Shown in pieces: positions 40,867 to 52,915 of a stretch of 64,000 bases of DNA. The DNA is taken from contig OY829654.1 of assembly GCA_963691815.1 (NCBI GenBank), positions 25,072,271 to 25,136,270 on the forward strand. The letters are read 5' to 3'. The DNA is from Echiichthys vipera (lineage: Eukaryota; Chordata; Actinopteri; Perciformes; Trachinidae). The notes below the pieces were generated by a model, which made no database searches, was not told where the DNA came from, and worked only from the letters and a program-made list of their open reading frames with translations. Position numbers and translations under genes: made by a program. How positions within the stretch are numbered: the first letter of the stretch is position 1; every line of letters starts with the position of its first letter.

Positions 40867-40917
40867 CCAATGAGCTGTGACACGTGCACACCGCCCATGG
40901 GACCTACAGTATATAAG
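40867..40917 (+). promoter_or_regulatory. hspb7 core promoter: CCAAT, E-box, TATA
   Basis: A CCCAATG element begins near 40867. A CACGTG E-box lies at 40881-40886 and TATATAAG at 40910-40917, about 250 bases before the hspb7 ATG. The order and spacing are those of a standard TATA promoter. No good MEF2 or SRF site was found by eye in this stretch. Confidence 0.55.
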
Positions 40918-40979
40918 GGCTGAGGGGTGGCTGCCGGAGAGATAAATGATTTTACCAATGGCACAAGCAGGAAAAAGCT

Positions 40980-41016
40980 AATATACAGTATATATATATA
41001 TATATATATATATATA
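40980..41016. repeat. (TA)n run in the hspb7 leader
   Basis: About 35 bases of TA repeat between the TATA box and the start ATG, so probably inside the transcribed 5' UTR. Confidence 0.85.
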
Positions 41017-41167
41017 AGATAAGAAAGATAGAAGAGCTTCGTGTGACATTTCTTGCATTAAGCATCTGGAAGATTCCCAGAGCAGCAACAAGAAGAATCA
41101 ACTCTCTCCGCCTCCCTCTTCCCTCCCTTTACTCTCCTCCTTTGCCTTAACCAACTCTCAGCCATCC

Positions 41168-42369
41168 ATGAGTGCGACCAACTCTTCTGCCTATCGATCG
41201 GAGCGTAGTTTCCACCAGACATCCTCCTCAACCTCTTGTAACCCATACATGGAGAAAAGCCGGGGACTGTTCGCTGAGGATTTTGGCTCCTTCATGAGGC
41301 CTGGGAGCGACGCTTTGGGGTTTTCCAGTAAGTTGGAAGCAATTTCAGGTCTCTGTTACTTCTTTTGTAAACAAGAGTGGTATGGAAATGATAATAACAG
41401 CAGGTTGGAGCGACAGCTTTGACTGTAAAGTTGACCTATGTCCATGTTTGGAAAGGATTTGTTTAAAGGGTATGATGGTGATAAAATGTGTCTGAGGTGA
41501 CAGACACAAGTTAAAAAGGCAAAGGGACGGATGGGTTTCTAAGTAAGTGTGTAGCCATGGTTTGACGTATGGAGTCAAAGGAGGGCCATAACAAAAGAAT
41601 CAATCTGAATAAGAGAAAGAAAATGTATATACTATAATGCGAAATAAATACGATCATAAAGGAAAGGAAATAAATAAATGTGGAAATATAAAGAGAAATA
41701 CATTTAAAAAAAGTACATGTTCAAATATAAAGATAAATTGAATATAAAATAATACTTATAAGCATTTCATTTGTTTTCACATTTTCTGATCATTTCTTAA
41801 TACTTATTTATATATTCAAGTAAGGAAATATTTGTATTTATGTATTGTTGTTTATGTTTTATATATATTTGTCTATATTGGCATGTCATTTATCTTTCTT
41901 AATACTTTGTTTCCAGATATTAATGAAAAAATAAGTGAAAATGCATATAATTCTTCTTTTATATTTTGTCAGTTGTCTTTATATTTCCATAATTAGATGT
42001 GTGTTTCTTTTTCTATGACTAGGGTATATTTCTTTGACAATAGAAAAAAAAGATAACATAGTGTTTTTCACTAAGTCTGGGCTGTATTTTTTGTCGAATT
42101 GGAGGCTTTCAGTTTTTCAGACGTTTGTTTATAATAGACTTTGAGGTCAGACAATTCACTTTACAATGTCTGGTCCATCTCTAGCTCAGTAATGTGCGAA
42201 CTGTACACACACGTGTGAATGTGTGAGATCTGTACTTTAAATGGACTGTGAGTTCATGTGGTCCATGTGTCGGGGGCAGAGCAGAATTGTTTTGGAGCCA
42301 TTGTTGGTGCAGCACAGGAGCCTGGGGGTGGGTGCAGCTAAAGGCAAAGCAAAACACACACACAAACAG

Positions 42370-42400
<31 letters not shown>

Positions 42401-42556
42401 CGTACATGCACACTTACACACACGAGCAAGCCAGGGAATGCTTGACTGACTTCACACACTGAATATCTAGAATGACGCCTGCATAAGGAATGACCAGATG
42501 GTTGCCCGGTGACTAGTGTACACACCAAATACACACACACACACACACACACACAG

Positions 42557-42609
<53 letters not shown>

Positions 42610-44017
42610 CACACACAGTTGGAATGATTTCACACAGTTAAACTATCCTGCATAAAGACGTCAGAGCTACGCACACTCATTTCCAGTCTGTGTGTGAAGT
42701 CTCACTGGGGACAGACGGTCACTGAGCGGACAATGCATCAGACTGCATAATTATCAACAGATGTTTCTTGCAGTGTCCTGTTACTGTCATGGACTTGTTT
42801 TAAGGCTATTTGCACAAAGAGAAGGTACTTATGTGAGGTTATAAGATTGATATCATCTGCAAATAATATACGGAGAAGATTTTTACAAGTCATACATCAA
42901 AAATAATAAAGGGCTGAAGATAGAACCCTGGGGTACCCCTTCAGGTTTTTTTTTAATTCAAGTATGCAACCATTAATGGAAACACATAGTTCTCTATCAA
43001 ATTAAATTCTTTATAAGCCCCTACAGATTATCAAAGCTGCGCTAATCAATACCTTTAATATTAACAATGGATCAAGGTGTAATGTGAAAGGTGTCGTTCA
43101 TAAAATAAGCAGCAAAAAATATTTTTTGAAAACTGAAACTAAATTAAAATTAAATTAAAATGAACGTAAAATAATTTCAGTTTAAATTTTTTTAGCTATA
43201 CTACTTCACTGTTACACATCACACCTCTTTTGATCCCAGAATACCTGCATACTATAAAATCTCAGCATAATGATCGTTTGGTTGAGTGTGAAAAATCAAA
43301 GCCATGGCCATCTTATGGAGAGACCCAGTAAAAGCCTGAATAATGTTGGATTTTTTTTGGATGAGAGTCTGTAACATGTCTGTAACTGACCCCGTAAGAA
43401 ACACCATTGCAGGTAATTAATGATCTGCAGTTATCAGAGCAGGAAGATGTGACCTTGTTAGCATATAGCATAAATGACGATTCAATGAAAATGATTTGGC
43501 AACGAAAGAAAGACAGACAGAAAGAAAGAAACAAACAAACAGAGATATACTTCTGTCTCTATCTGTGATCTAACATCCTGTCTCATCTTGTGGTGACTTC
43601 AGGCGGATCTGGAAATATCAAGACTCTTGGGGATTCATACCAGTTCACAGTTGACGTGCGAGACTTCTCCCCTGAAGATGTCATCGTCACCACATCCAAC
43701 AACCAGATTGAAGTTCGTGCAGAAAAGGTGGGTGGAAGTGTTGACAGGACCTCGAGGTCTGTGGAGCAGATAAATCACTTATCACAGGATTTATCTCACG
43801 ATACATTAAGTTCTCACTACTATTCTGTCTTCGGCAGTTGGCCCAAGATGGTTCGGTGATGAACACTTTCACGCACAAGTGCCAACTACCTGAGGACGTG
43901 GACCCCACCTCAGTGACATCATCACTGGGCACCGAGGGGACCCTAACAGTCAGGGCACGGCGAAACCCAGCCAAGCACGAGCTCGTACAGACCTTCCGCA
44001 CCGAGATCAAGATCTAG
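41168..44017 (+). CDS. hspb7: Small heat-shock protein HSPB7 (cvHsp)
   Basis: Three exons, 41168-41327, 43603-43727 and 43838-44017, join in phase to 154 residues, close to the roughly 170 of mammals. The N-terminus is Ser-rich (RSERSFHQTSSSTS) and is followed by DDFGSFMRP-like EDFGSFMRP. The alpha-crystallin domain spans exons 2 and 3: NIKTLGDSYQFTVDVRDFSP, SPEDVIVTTSNN, IEVRAEK, MNTFTHKCQLPEDVDPTSV. The C-terminus is QTFRTEIKI. The family member is a heart and skeletal muscle chaperone that binds actin and filamin-C and limits aggregation; that role comes from the family. The start ATG lies about 250 bases after a TATA box. Intron 1 (2.3 kb) holds CA microsatellites and a LINE fragment. Confidence 0.96.
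42353..42616. repeat. Two CA microsatellite blocks in hspb7 intron 1
   Basis: Imperfect CA repeats at 42353-42424 and 42531-42616, separated by about 105 bases of unique sequence. Confidence 0.95.
42830..42955 (-). mobile_element. LINE reverse-transcriptase fragment in hspb7 intron 1
   Basis: On the minus strand the sequence reads GVPQGSIFSPLLF, then a frameshift, then LFADDINLIT. These are the adjacent RT motifs of a non-LTR element. The fragment is short and broken. Confidence 0.75.
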
Positions 44018-44215
44018 AGAGGGAGTCGTTTTTTTCTCATCACACAACTCTCAGTTTTTGTGTTCTTATGCTACTTCCTGTACTTCCTGTATTCACTTAA
44101 ACCATTCTACTGTAAACACTATAAAACATGCTACATCCTCCCTCCATCCATGCAACAATCATTTATAGTTAGTTCACCATACACAGTAGCAATGTAGGTC
44201 ATAACTGCATAACAT

Positions 44216-44320
<105 letters not shown>

Positions 44321-44444
44321 TTAACTGATGGATATAACATAACATTTCTGAAACTCACCTCTGAAATTGATGGTTGCCACGTTAAATATAATTTATTGTA
44401 TATTGTTATTATCATTTGTGTGAATTAAATGATCTTGCTTTGAC

Positions 44445-44450
44445 AATAAA
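44445..44450 (+). terminator. poly(A) signal of hspb7
   Basis: AATAAA lies 428 bases after the stop codon. The intervening 3' UTR includes a 100-base CA microsatellite. Confidence 0.6.
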
Positions 44451-44954
44451 CATCTGGCAGTGTGTGAGCCTTTTGATGACAAAAACTTTCTATTACAGGC
44501 GTCGGCCGGGAGTTATATATTCTATTTTTATTATTAATAGAAGTTCACACATCATGGGTTTTTACAAGTTTATGAAACTTATGAAATGATTAGTTGATTG
44601 ACAGAAAATGAATCGGCTGTTTTGATAATGGTTCAAGTATTTTTATGTGCAGACATTTCACGGTTTCAGATTCACAAATGTGAACATCAGCAGCTTTTCC
44701 TTTTAATTTTTTTTTAAATTTTTAATATTTAATTTTGTAATCGTTTTTTATTTTGGACAAAACCCATTGTGAATCCCTGTGGGCTCTGGACAGTTGGGCC
44801 ACCGTTTCTCACTATTTTTATAAAACAAACAATCATTTGATTAATGGAAAAACAAAATTAAAAAAAAAGATGAATCCATCATGAAAATAATCATTCGTTT
44901 ATAATTCAAAATGTGCTCAACCTCAAGCAACAGTAAAATGCTTTTACATTAGTG

Positions 44955-45330
44955 CATGAGTTGTTATGGTGGGGGCGCCGGTTCGAGTCCCTGTGTGGAC
45001 CATGAATGGAGAGTGGACTGGTGGCTGGAGAGGTGCCAGTTCATCTCCTGGGCACTGCCGAGGTGCTGTCGAGCAAGCGACCGAACCCACAACTGCTCGG
45101 GGCACTGGTCACTGGCAGCCCCCTCGCTCTAACATCTCTCCATTAATTGCATGTATAAAGGTCCTGCGTGTGCATGTGTGTGCATTTCGGGCCTGTGTGT
45201 GTGTAACATGAATAACAATAATAGAGTGAAAAAAAATCGAATTTTCCCGTTGTGGGACTAATAAAGGAATTCTTTTTCTTCTTCTTCTTCTTCTTCTTCT
45301 TCTTCTTCTTCTTCTTCTTCTTCTAATAAT
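44955..45330 (+). mobile_element. tRNA-derived SINE with CTT tail
   Basis: GGTTCGAGTCCC (near 44982) fits an RNA polymerase III B box. The body (CAAGCGACCGAACCCACAAC, TGCTCGGGGCACTGG) and the end (GTGGGACTAATAAAGGAATT) are typical of fish SINEs. A (CTT)n tail follows at 45272-45324. The A-box half is degraded. Confidence 0.65.
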
Positions 45331-46214
45331 AATACATATAAAATATAAGCGATATTCTTATACTTCAACTACATTTTCCTGATTATACTTACATACCTTT
45401 ACCGCGGGAACCTTTTCAATGCTTCACTTAAACAGTATTATTAAGCTGTGGTAGACTTTTCCTGCTGTAAAGGATCTGATTATTTCTTCCATCACTGGAA
45501 AGAGGGAGGTAAATCCTTCTATTCAGCCTTTTGTGTTTGGAGGCATTTATGAGGCATCTGTCCTGCGTCCATGAGAACATTATTTCAAAGGCTCTATTCA
45601 AGCAAAAATAATTTAGAAGCTTTTGTAATGTGGCTGTAATTTACTCTATGTTGGAGCCAGGCTGGGGCCTTTGCATTCTGGCATGCTTGTCCCTGGAAGA
45701 CCACATTACAACAGCATTGATAATGTTGAAATGAACGCTTTGTATCTTCCATTGAAGAAGGTTCTGAAACATCATTCTCAGAAGAGTTCACATAATACAC
45801 ATTCATCAGAAGGCTACAGTCCTGAAATGATAAGAGCAAATAGAAATAAGACATATATAACATAGGCCCATAGGTCTACATTCTACTGCAACAGCAACTC
45901 ATTGAAAAAACAGAAAATTTAAGTATGTAATAAAGTGCATTATACGTATTTTCTATGCTGAATGAATTGATTGGTAGGCACTTGCATTGTTCATCTACTA
46001 ATATTTTAGTTAATGCTTTTCTCCTCTGTTTACTTGTGATTATTGTCTGTAACTATTTTGTGCTGCAGCATTGGCATGGTCATCCCTGTAAAAGAGATTA
46101 GCCCACATTTATAGATAAAAATAAAAATATAGGCTACCTTAAATAAATTAAATATGAACCGGAAGTCAGTTTTCTTTTCATTCATTATGAACAAAGGTAG
46201 TCTAACGTCATTTC

Positions 46215-46885
46215 TGGTGGGGCGACCGGTGGAACAGTGGTTAGAGCAGTTGCCCAATGTAAAGAGGCAGTGATGCATGCAGAGGCAGGTTAATGCACAG
46301 GCGGGCCCTAGGTGTGCAGGGACCCCGAATTGGCGAGACAATTCTTTTTTTTTAATTTACTACACTGGGGGAAAAAAAACCCTTGCCTTGTATTTGGGCC
46401 CTTAGAAACATTGAAAAAGTGAAGTCCCTATATGGAATAATAGGGGACACATTTACCCAATCAGCTGCCATCATGGGGCCGGGTTCATAAGGTCAGTTTT
46501 GTTTTTAAATGATCGCATACCCACTGTACTAGACAGTAAATAATAAGGACAGTATTATCAAAAAGGAACCATGATAGTGGAGCAGGAAAAAGAAAAGCAC
46601 GCCTGAAAGAACAGGACGAGGATCTACTACTTGGATCTACTCTGAGAAAATTCCTAAATTGACAGTATTTTTCAAGGTTGTGGACTCGTCTTCTGTTCTA
46701 GCGGGTTTCTTTCTGATACAGCATGATTAATAATGTGGGGGGCCCAAACAAACAGTAGCCTAGGGGCCCAAGACCACCTTAATCTGCTACTGGTGCGCTG
46801 GCTGCATGTCTCCCCCTCTCTCTCACCCCATTTCCTGTCTGTCCTAGCTTGAAATCTGCCATAAAAAATAATAATAAAAAAAAAA
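46215..46885 (+). mobile_element. Second SINE-like repeat with internal insertion
   Basis: The left part (ACAGTGGTTAGAGCAGTTGC) and the right part (GCTGCATGTCTCCCCCTCTC, CCCATTTCCTGTCTGTCC, A-rich tail) are the two halves of a common fish SINE. About 450 bases between them, with GGGCCC-rich words, look like a separate insertion. Confidence 0.5.
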
Positions 46886-47086
46886 CTAAATTCTGGTAAA
46901 GTGGGAAAAAGTAAAACATTTTAATTCTAGCCAATCATCAAGGATAATAGAAAAACTTTCACTAGTGTATAGTGTAGTGTTGTGTTACTGCGCCACCACA
47001 TGGTCATCATCAGAACAGCACATGTCCACACTGCGCATGCTCCTATGACACATCCGGCCGGTCCCTATCAATCGATCAGAGAGAGG

Positions 47087-47228
47087 AAGATGGCGGTGGA
47101 TGGAGTTAGCGTCCAGGATCGATCACCGAAAAACTCGATTGGGTCTGTTTTTCCTAACTGAGTGAAACACTCCGCATGACCGCCAGAGCTGCACTTTAAA
47201 CCCGGAGTGAAGACACAATAACACGAAG
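47087..47228 (+). promoter_or_regulatory. zbtb17 start region: YY1-type motif and non-coding exon 1
   Basis: AAGATGGCGG at 47087-47096 is a YY1-type initiator-proximal motif typical of TATA-less housekeeping promoters. The transcribed leader appears to end at AAG|GTAATT (47228/47229). The surrounding 200 bases are richer in CpG than the flanks. The ATG inside the motif opens a 23-codon upstream reading frame, 47090-47161. The coding start is in the next exon at 49190. Confidence 0.5.
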
Positions 47229-49189
47229 GTAATTCAGGAGTTAGCTTCTGTTAAAATGGCGCTGAAATGAAGCGAAATCAGCGAGCTGACAGAGAAAACA
47301 ACCAGGGACGAGGACAGGACAGACTCTGCGGCCCGCCATCTTGTGCCTTCACTACATGCATGTCAAGGCACGCTGAATTAATCCCTGATAACAAAGCTAC
47401 AAGGATGGAGGCATTGTAATCGATGTATGGCACCGTCAAACCAAGCTGTCAAAACTTTCAGGCGGACCTTATTAACATTGATAACATATTTTACTGTAAT
47501 ATAAAATATGTCGTCGACTACGGCACCAGTTGGAGCTCAATGCTGGTGTCATTCTGCGCTTATGTCGCCTCTTGTGCTTTAACGTTAGTTCGTTATCTGG
47601 TCACATTGTGTCCCATCGTTAGTTATAATTTCAATGATTGTTTGTTCGTTTTACGCAGTTTAAGGTTGAACTTGTAGCCCTGTCTTGACTGGTGGTGTCC
47701 TTTAAGAGCACACATCAGACCCACTTGCTTTATGATGCACACATTACGTATTTAACAAATTGCTTCAATACATATTTAAGTATCGTTTCCGATGTAAAGT
47801 GGTGGATGGCGTAAAAACACTAATATCACAGCCTAAACATACGCTACTCTGTTGCAAGACAAATGACAGCATTAAAAATGTTTCTAAAGCAACAGTATTG
47901 TAGGTTACGTATAATAATAAAAGTGTACTTCGTATTATATGTATTAACATGTCCCCTGTTCTACTATTACATAGCATATATTGCAAAAACAACAACGCCA
48001 TAAAGCTATTTATAGGATAATTGTGTATTATATATTTTAACAGTCCGCAAATGACTGATACTGAACACACAGCACTATTTTGCAATTTAAGTTTTTTGTT
48101 TATTCTTTATTTTTTATCAGTGTTGCTTGACAATGCAATACATTGTATAATAATTATTATTATTATGTGAAATATTCTTAATAATGTAATGTTATGTTTT
48201 AGAAAGAAGCCTTCTGAGTACCTTTGCAGAGTCATATATAGTTGACGTTATAGCTTAAAAATTTACTATATCAACCAGCACCCTCTAAACTCAGCATTGA
48301 TCTCAAAAATCCCACATCGGTTGGGCCCTCGTTGGTTCACATTTGTGAAACTGGAACCACGAAACGTTTGTGCATGAAAATAGTTACCAATTTATTTTCT
48401 GTCTTATTTAGCCTTTGAGCTGTACTTGTATAAGTGTTTCGTAGTTTGAGTTCTAAGAAAACATAGTGTTTTCTAAGTTCTTCTAATGTTCCATCACTGC
48501 ATGTAAAGAGGAGTGGGTTGCAGGATGAAGCTGCGTTGTTTTCCCAAACCTTTATAAAGTGGTCAGATACAAAAGTTCCTATTCACAGTTTGAAATTAGG
48601 ATAGTTAGAAATGGGACTGTTGTTACGTTTGAGCACTGTACTTATTTTTGGCTAACATTGAAATAATTTACTTCTTTTTACAGATAAACATTTCTGTCCT
48701 GACTTTTTTATACCGTGGAACTTTGGACAGTTACATTGTTTTTAAAGGCTGATAGCTGTATTTAGTTTCACATTTCACTCACAGCTCACACTAGAATGAT
48801 TAGTTGTGTTTAATTAAAATACAGAAGAATACTTTGCTCATCTGTTTCACAAGACCGGTGCGTAGGGACAAGTAGGCCAAATGTTGCAAATAAACACGGT
48901 TCTTGCACACTATTGTTCTTGCAAAAATATATGTATTTTTTGACGTTCCAGTGCTTTGAAAAATATTAGGTCTAGCACTAAAACGTTTTTACCTGAAGAA
49001 GGTAACCAAAAAGATTGCATAGCAAAGGGTTTAATGAAAGGCCGATGTGTAAAGACGAACTGGTCAAGCTGACGATCTGCCTATTGAGCCTTTCCTGTTA
49101 ATTTGCCATGTGTGACTTCCTGCTTGTCAGCTGTCCAGAGCCAGTGCCCACCTGCCAGCCTCTTCCACCGTCCTCAAGCCTTCAGGACG

Positions 49190-52100
49190 ATGGAGTTCCC
49201 ATGGCACAGTGGGAAGGTTCTGGAACAGCTTAACCGCCAGCGCCGGCAGGGCCTGCTGTGTGACTGCACCTTTGTTGTGGACGGGGTGGACTTCAAGGCC
49301 CACAAAGCTGTGCTGGCAGCTTGCAGTGTCTACTTCCGCACCCTCTTTCTGGACCAAAAAGATGTGGTGCATCTGGACATCAGCAATGCAGCAGGTGGGC
49401 TTACATAGTTCTGTATACTTTGACATTATGCATGTAACTTATTTTGTGCTTTTCATCTCCAGAGCTCTGGCTTTGCGTACTGTCACAGTGCTTTACTTAA
49501 ACAGTAGTAAACGTACGCCGCCATCACTGCTGTATAACCGGACCTGCTGTGTTGTTGCTTATCATTGCAGGATTGGGTCAGGTCCTGGAGTTTATGTACA
49601 CAGCCAAGCTGAGTTTAAGTCCACAGAATGTAGAAGATGTGCTGGCTGTTGCTAACTTTCTACAGATGCAAGAAATTGTAAATGCCTGCTCTGCGTACCA
49701 GTTGATAGCAAGTCCAGCTCCGTCCCTCATAACACTGGATTTCAACGTTGGTGAGTGCAGGTTAACGAGATGCGTTTTCTGTGTTGAATGAATTTAACCA
49801 GCTAATAGGTTTAACCTAGTGGATGTATGTGTTTTATCTGGTGGCAAAGTATTTTCCCCTTGGGTATTAATAAAGTTTTCTAATCTAATCTTAACTATCA
49901 CTTTCCATAACACAAGGTTTCCTAAGTTTATATTAATAACTCTCTGTTCTTAGTATCACTCGTTATTACAGATAGCATTCTACATTTGAAAAAAGAGCTT
50001 TAAAGTTGTTGTTATATTAAGCTGATATTAAGATTTTATTAAAATTCACATCTGGTGAAGAATTTCTCTGATATGATGATTATGATATAATTTCATGAAA
50101 CCACATTTTGGGCCAAGTTGATCATCTACTCATCTACATATTTTTGTTTTTTATAAGCCACCTGATTAGATCCAAATTGAACGTTCAATTCTACATTGCA
50201 TTCTTAGTATGAAATATGGAGCATGATATACAGTAATGTTCTACTGAAAAATTTCCATTTTTTATTTCCAAATAAAGCAGAAGAAAAACGAGGTGTAGCA
50301 GAGCAGAGAGAGAAGCTGGAGAGTGAACTGGCAGAAGTAGCATCCCAGGCACAGGAGAGTCCCGGCACCCCGACAGAAGATAAAGAGCCCACACAAGGTC
50401 ATGAAGATATAAAGGAAGACATCTCCACTGAAACACAACAGACCGTTTCTCAGCCCCACTCAGGCCGAGGACGACCTCCCAAAACCACCCCCCTTTCTGC
50501 TCAGAAGAAAACTTCTGTGAAGGTGAAAGAATGTGCTGCACCAGATGCACCTGGGTTTCAGGATGACCCGACTGATGCTGACTACACGCCGAGTGAGTAC
50601 AAAGTTATAGAATGTCCTCTCACAAAGGAGATACTGGCACACGTTTTCCCTGTCGACACACACTGAAAACATCCATACCCTGGAAGGGATCCTGCAAAAA
50701 TAACTTTCTTTGTGGACAAAAGGCCAAAACGCAGAGAAATATTGGAAAATATGGAAAGTATTTTTAGTGAACTTAAAGTAAATAAACTAAAACTAAACTG
50801 GAAAGTAAAGCTACATTGCTGTGTTAAAGACGGTTTAAAATAAAATTAAACGTGAAATCGTTTCAGTTTTAGTGTTTTAGCTATAACATGCTATAAGGGG
50901 TGTAAGTCTCACGGTTTCTCACAATATGATATCATCTTGATTGTTTTGACAACGATATGTTTTTTCTCTGACATAACAAAGGCTGCCATGATATGATTTG
51001 ATCTGACTGAATTGAGGGGTCTGTGATTGATAAGGGACGATATAATCTGCCTATTTGACATAATCAGTGACATATATTTATACATCAACTCACAAAAAGC
51101 AACTGAAATATGATTTTGCAATTTTATTACTGAGCTCTTCCAGACATTTAAATGAAAAACTTTAAATCGAATAAAATCGCTATCTTCACTTTGCATCGAT
51201 GATACTGATTTGAGAGGGCGTGTCCTGCAGCTTACCCTGCGGCTACATTTTACCTGAATGGAAACGCGATTATTAAGGCCATGTCTACACAGTCCTCCAG
51301 CATGTATTATGTATGTATATGTAGCTACATACTTCTGACACTTTACAAACTAAATCTACATATAAAAACTAAAACTAGTAAACACTCTGAAAACTAACTA
51401 AAAGGAAATTAAAAAGTCAAAACTTACATAAAATAAAATAAAAGGTAATGAAAAATGCAAACCTGTAATAACCTTGTTTGTCTGACCAATATACCTAAAA
51501 TATATTTTCTCTTTGTTCACAGAGTCACAGTTGAAATCTGCTGGCGGCTCCTCCTACATGAGCTCTCGGGGGAGAAGAATCAGAAAACCTCCTCGACGAA
51601 ACTTCCCACCTGGTGAGCAGGCTGTGCTGGTTTTTCTCTGCTGTAGCAACACAAACAACAGCCCTTACTTCTGCGCTTTCAGAGAAAGTCAGACAGAGAA
51701 AGTCAAAGAAATTGATACATACAAAAAAGGTTTTAATAGAACTAGTTTAATTATCCTAGTGTTTCTTTAGCTTTAGTCTTACATTCAATTCCAGGTATCA
51801 GTGACAGGGTGGCAGTTTTAAAAGACTCTCTTATTCTACCCATTGCAATTCCAGTCAAGACTTCAGACAGTTTGGATTTTCAAGAGTTCTCTATTATCGC
51901 CCTCATAGAAAATGACTCAGAGGAAGAAGGCGCATCAAAGGGACAAACTGAGAAGAAGGTGGCAGAGCCGGTCGAAGTGACCGGAGAACAGGAAGACATC
52001 TGCGGAGAGAATGATGACGGGGACGCTTATGATGGAGAGGGGTCTGGAGAGGAAGATGACGAGGTTAGCCAGCTGGAGGAAGGAGTCGATTCGGGTAGCG

Positions 52101-52867
52101 AGAGAGATGGGAGACAGACTCAGTCAGCGTCTATGAGCAGCCGGTCCGAGTCAAAGCCCTACAGCTCCGTGACGCACAAATGTGAGGTGAGGTAGCTGTC
52201 TTATATTATCAGCCCAGGCACAGTGAGCTGTGCAAATGTTGGTCACATTTGCATTCAAATCTTTCCATAAAAATATTAAGTCAGCTCACTCTTCATGTTG
52301 CTTTCCAGGACTGTGGGAAGAAATTCACCCACACTGGTAATTTCAAGAGACACATGCGCATTCACACAGGAGAGAAGCCGTTCAGCTGTCGGGATTGCAA
52401 CAAGGCCTTTTCCGACCCTGCAGCCTGTAAAGCTCACGAGAAAACACACAGGTGAATTACCTAGTCTAGTTTGCCGTCACCTGTCTGTTGAGCTCTGTCA
52501 AGTTTGTGTTTAAAATTCCTCTTTTTGTCCTGTCCTAGCCCTCTGAAGCCATATTGCTGCTCCACCTGTGGGAAGAGCTACCGCCAGATCAGCCTGCTCA
52601 ACCTGCATCGCAAACGCCACACAGGCGAAGCACGGTACAGCTGCGAAGTGTGCGGAAAGCTCTTCACCACATCTGGCAATCTGAAGCGTCACCAGCTGGT
52701 GCACAGCGGCGAGAAGCCGTACCACTGCGACTTCTGTGAGAAGTCCTTCTCTGACCCCACTGCCAAAATGAGACATCTGGAGACGCATGACACAGAGAAG
52801 GGAAACAAGTGCTCTTACTGCGACAGACGCTTCAACCAGGTAACAACATGCTCCTGAAAGTGTTGTA

Positions 52868-52915
<48 letters not shown>

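Larger units (their letters stand above)
44451..47086. other. Intergenic, hspb7 to zbtb17
   Basis: No coding exon was recognised. Two SINE-like repeats and a CTT microsatellite occupy the middle; the right end is the zbtb17 promoter. Confidence 0.5.

Noticed and set aside
44955..45211. tRNA gene suggested by a B box
   Set aside because: There is no cloverleaf or anticodon arm; the body and tail are those of a SINE.
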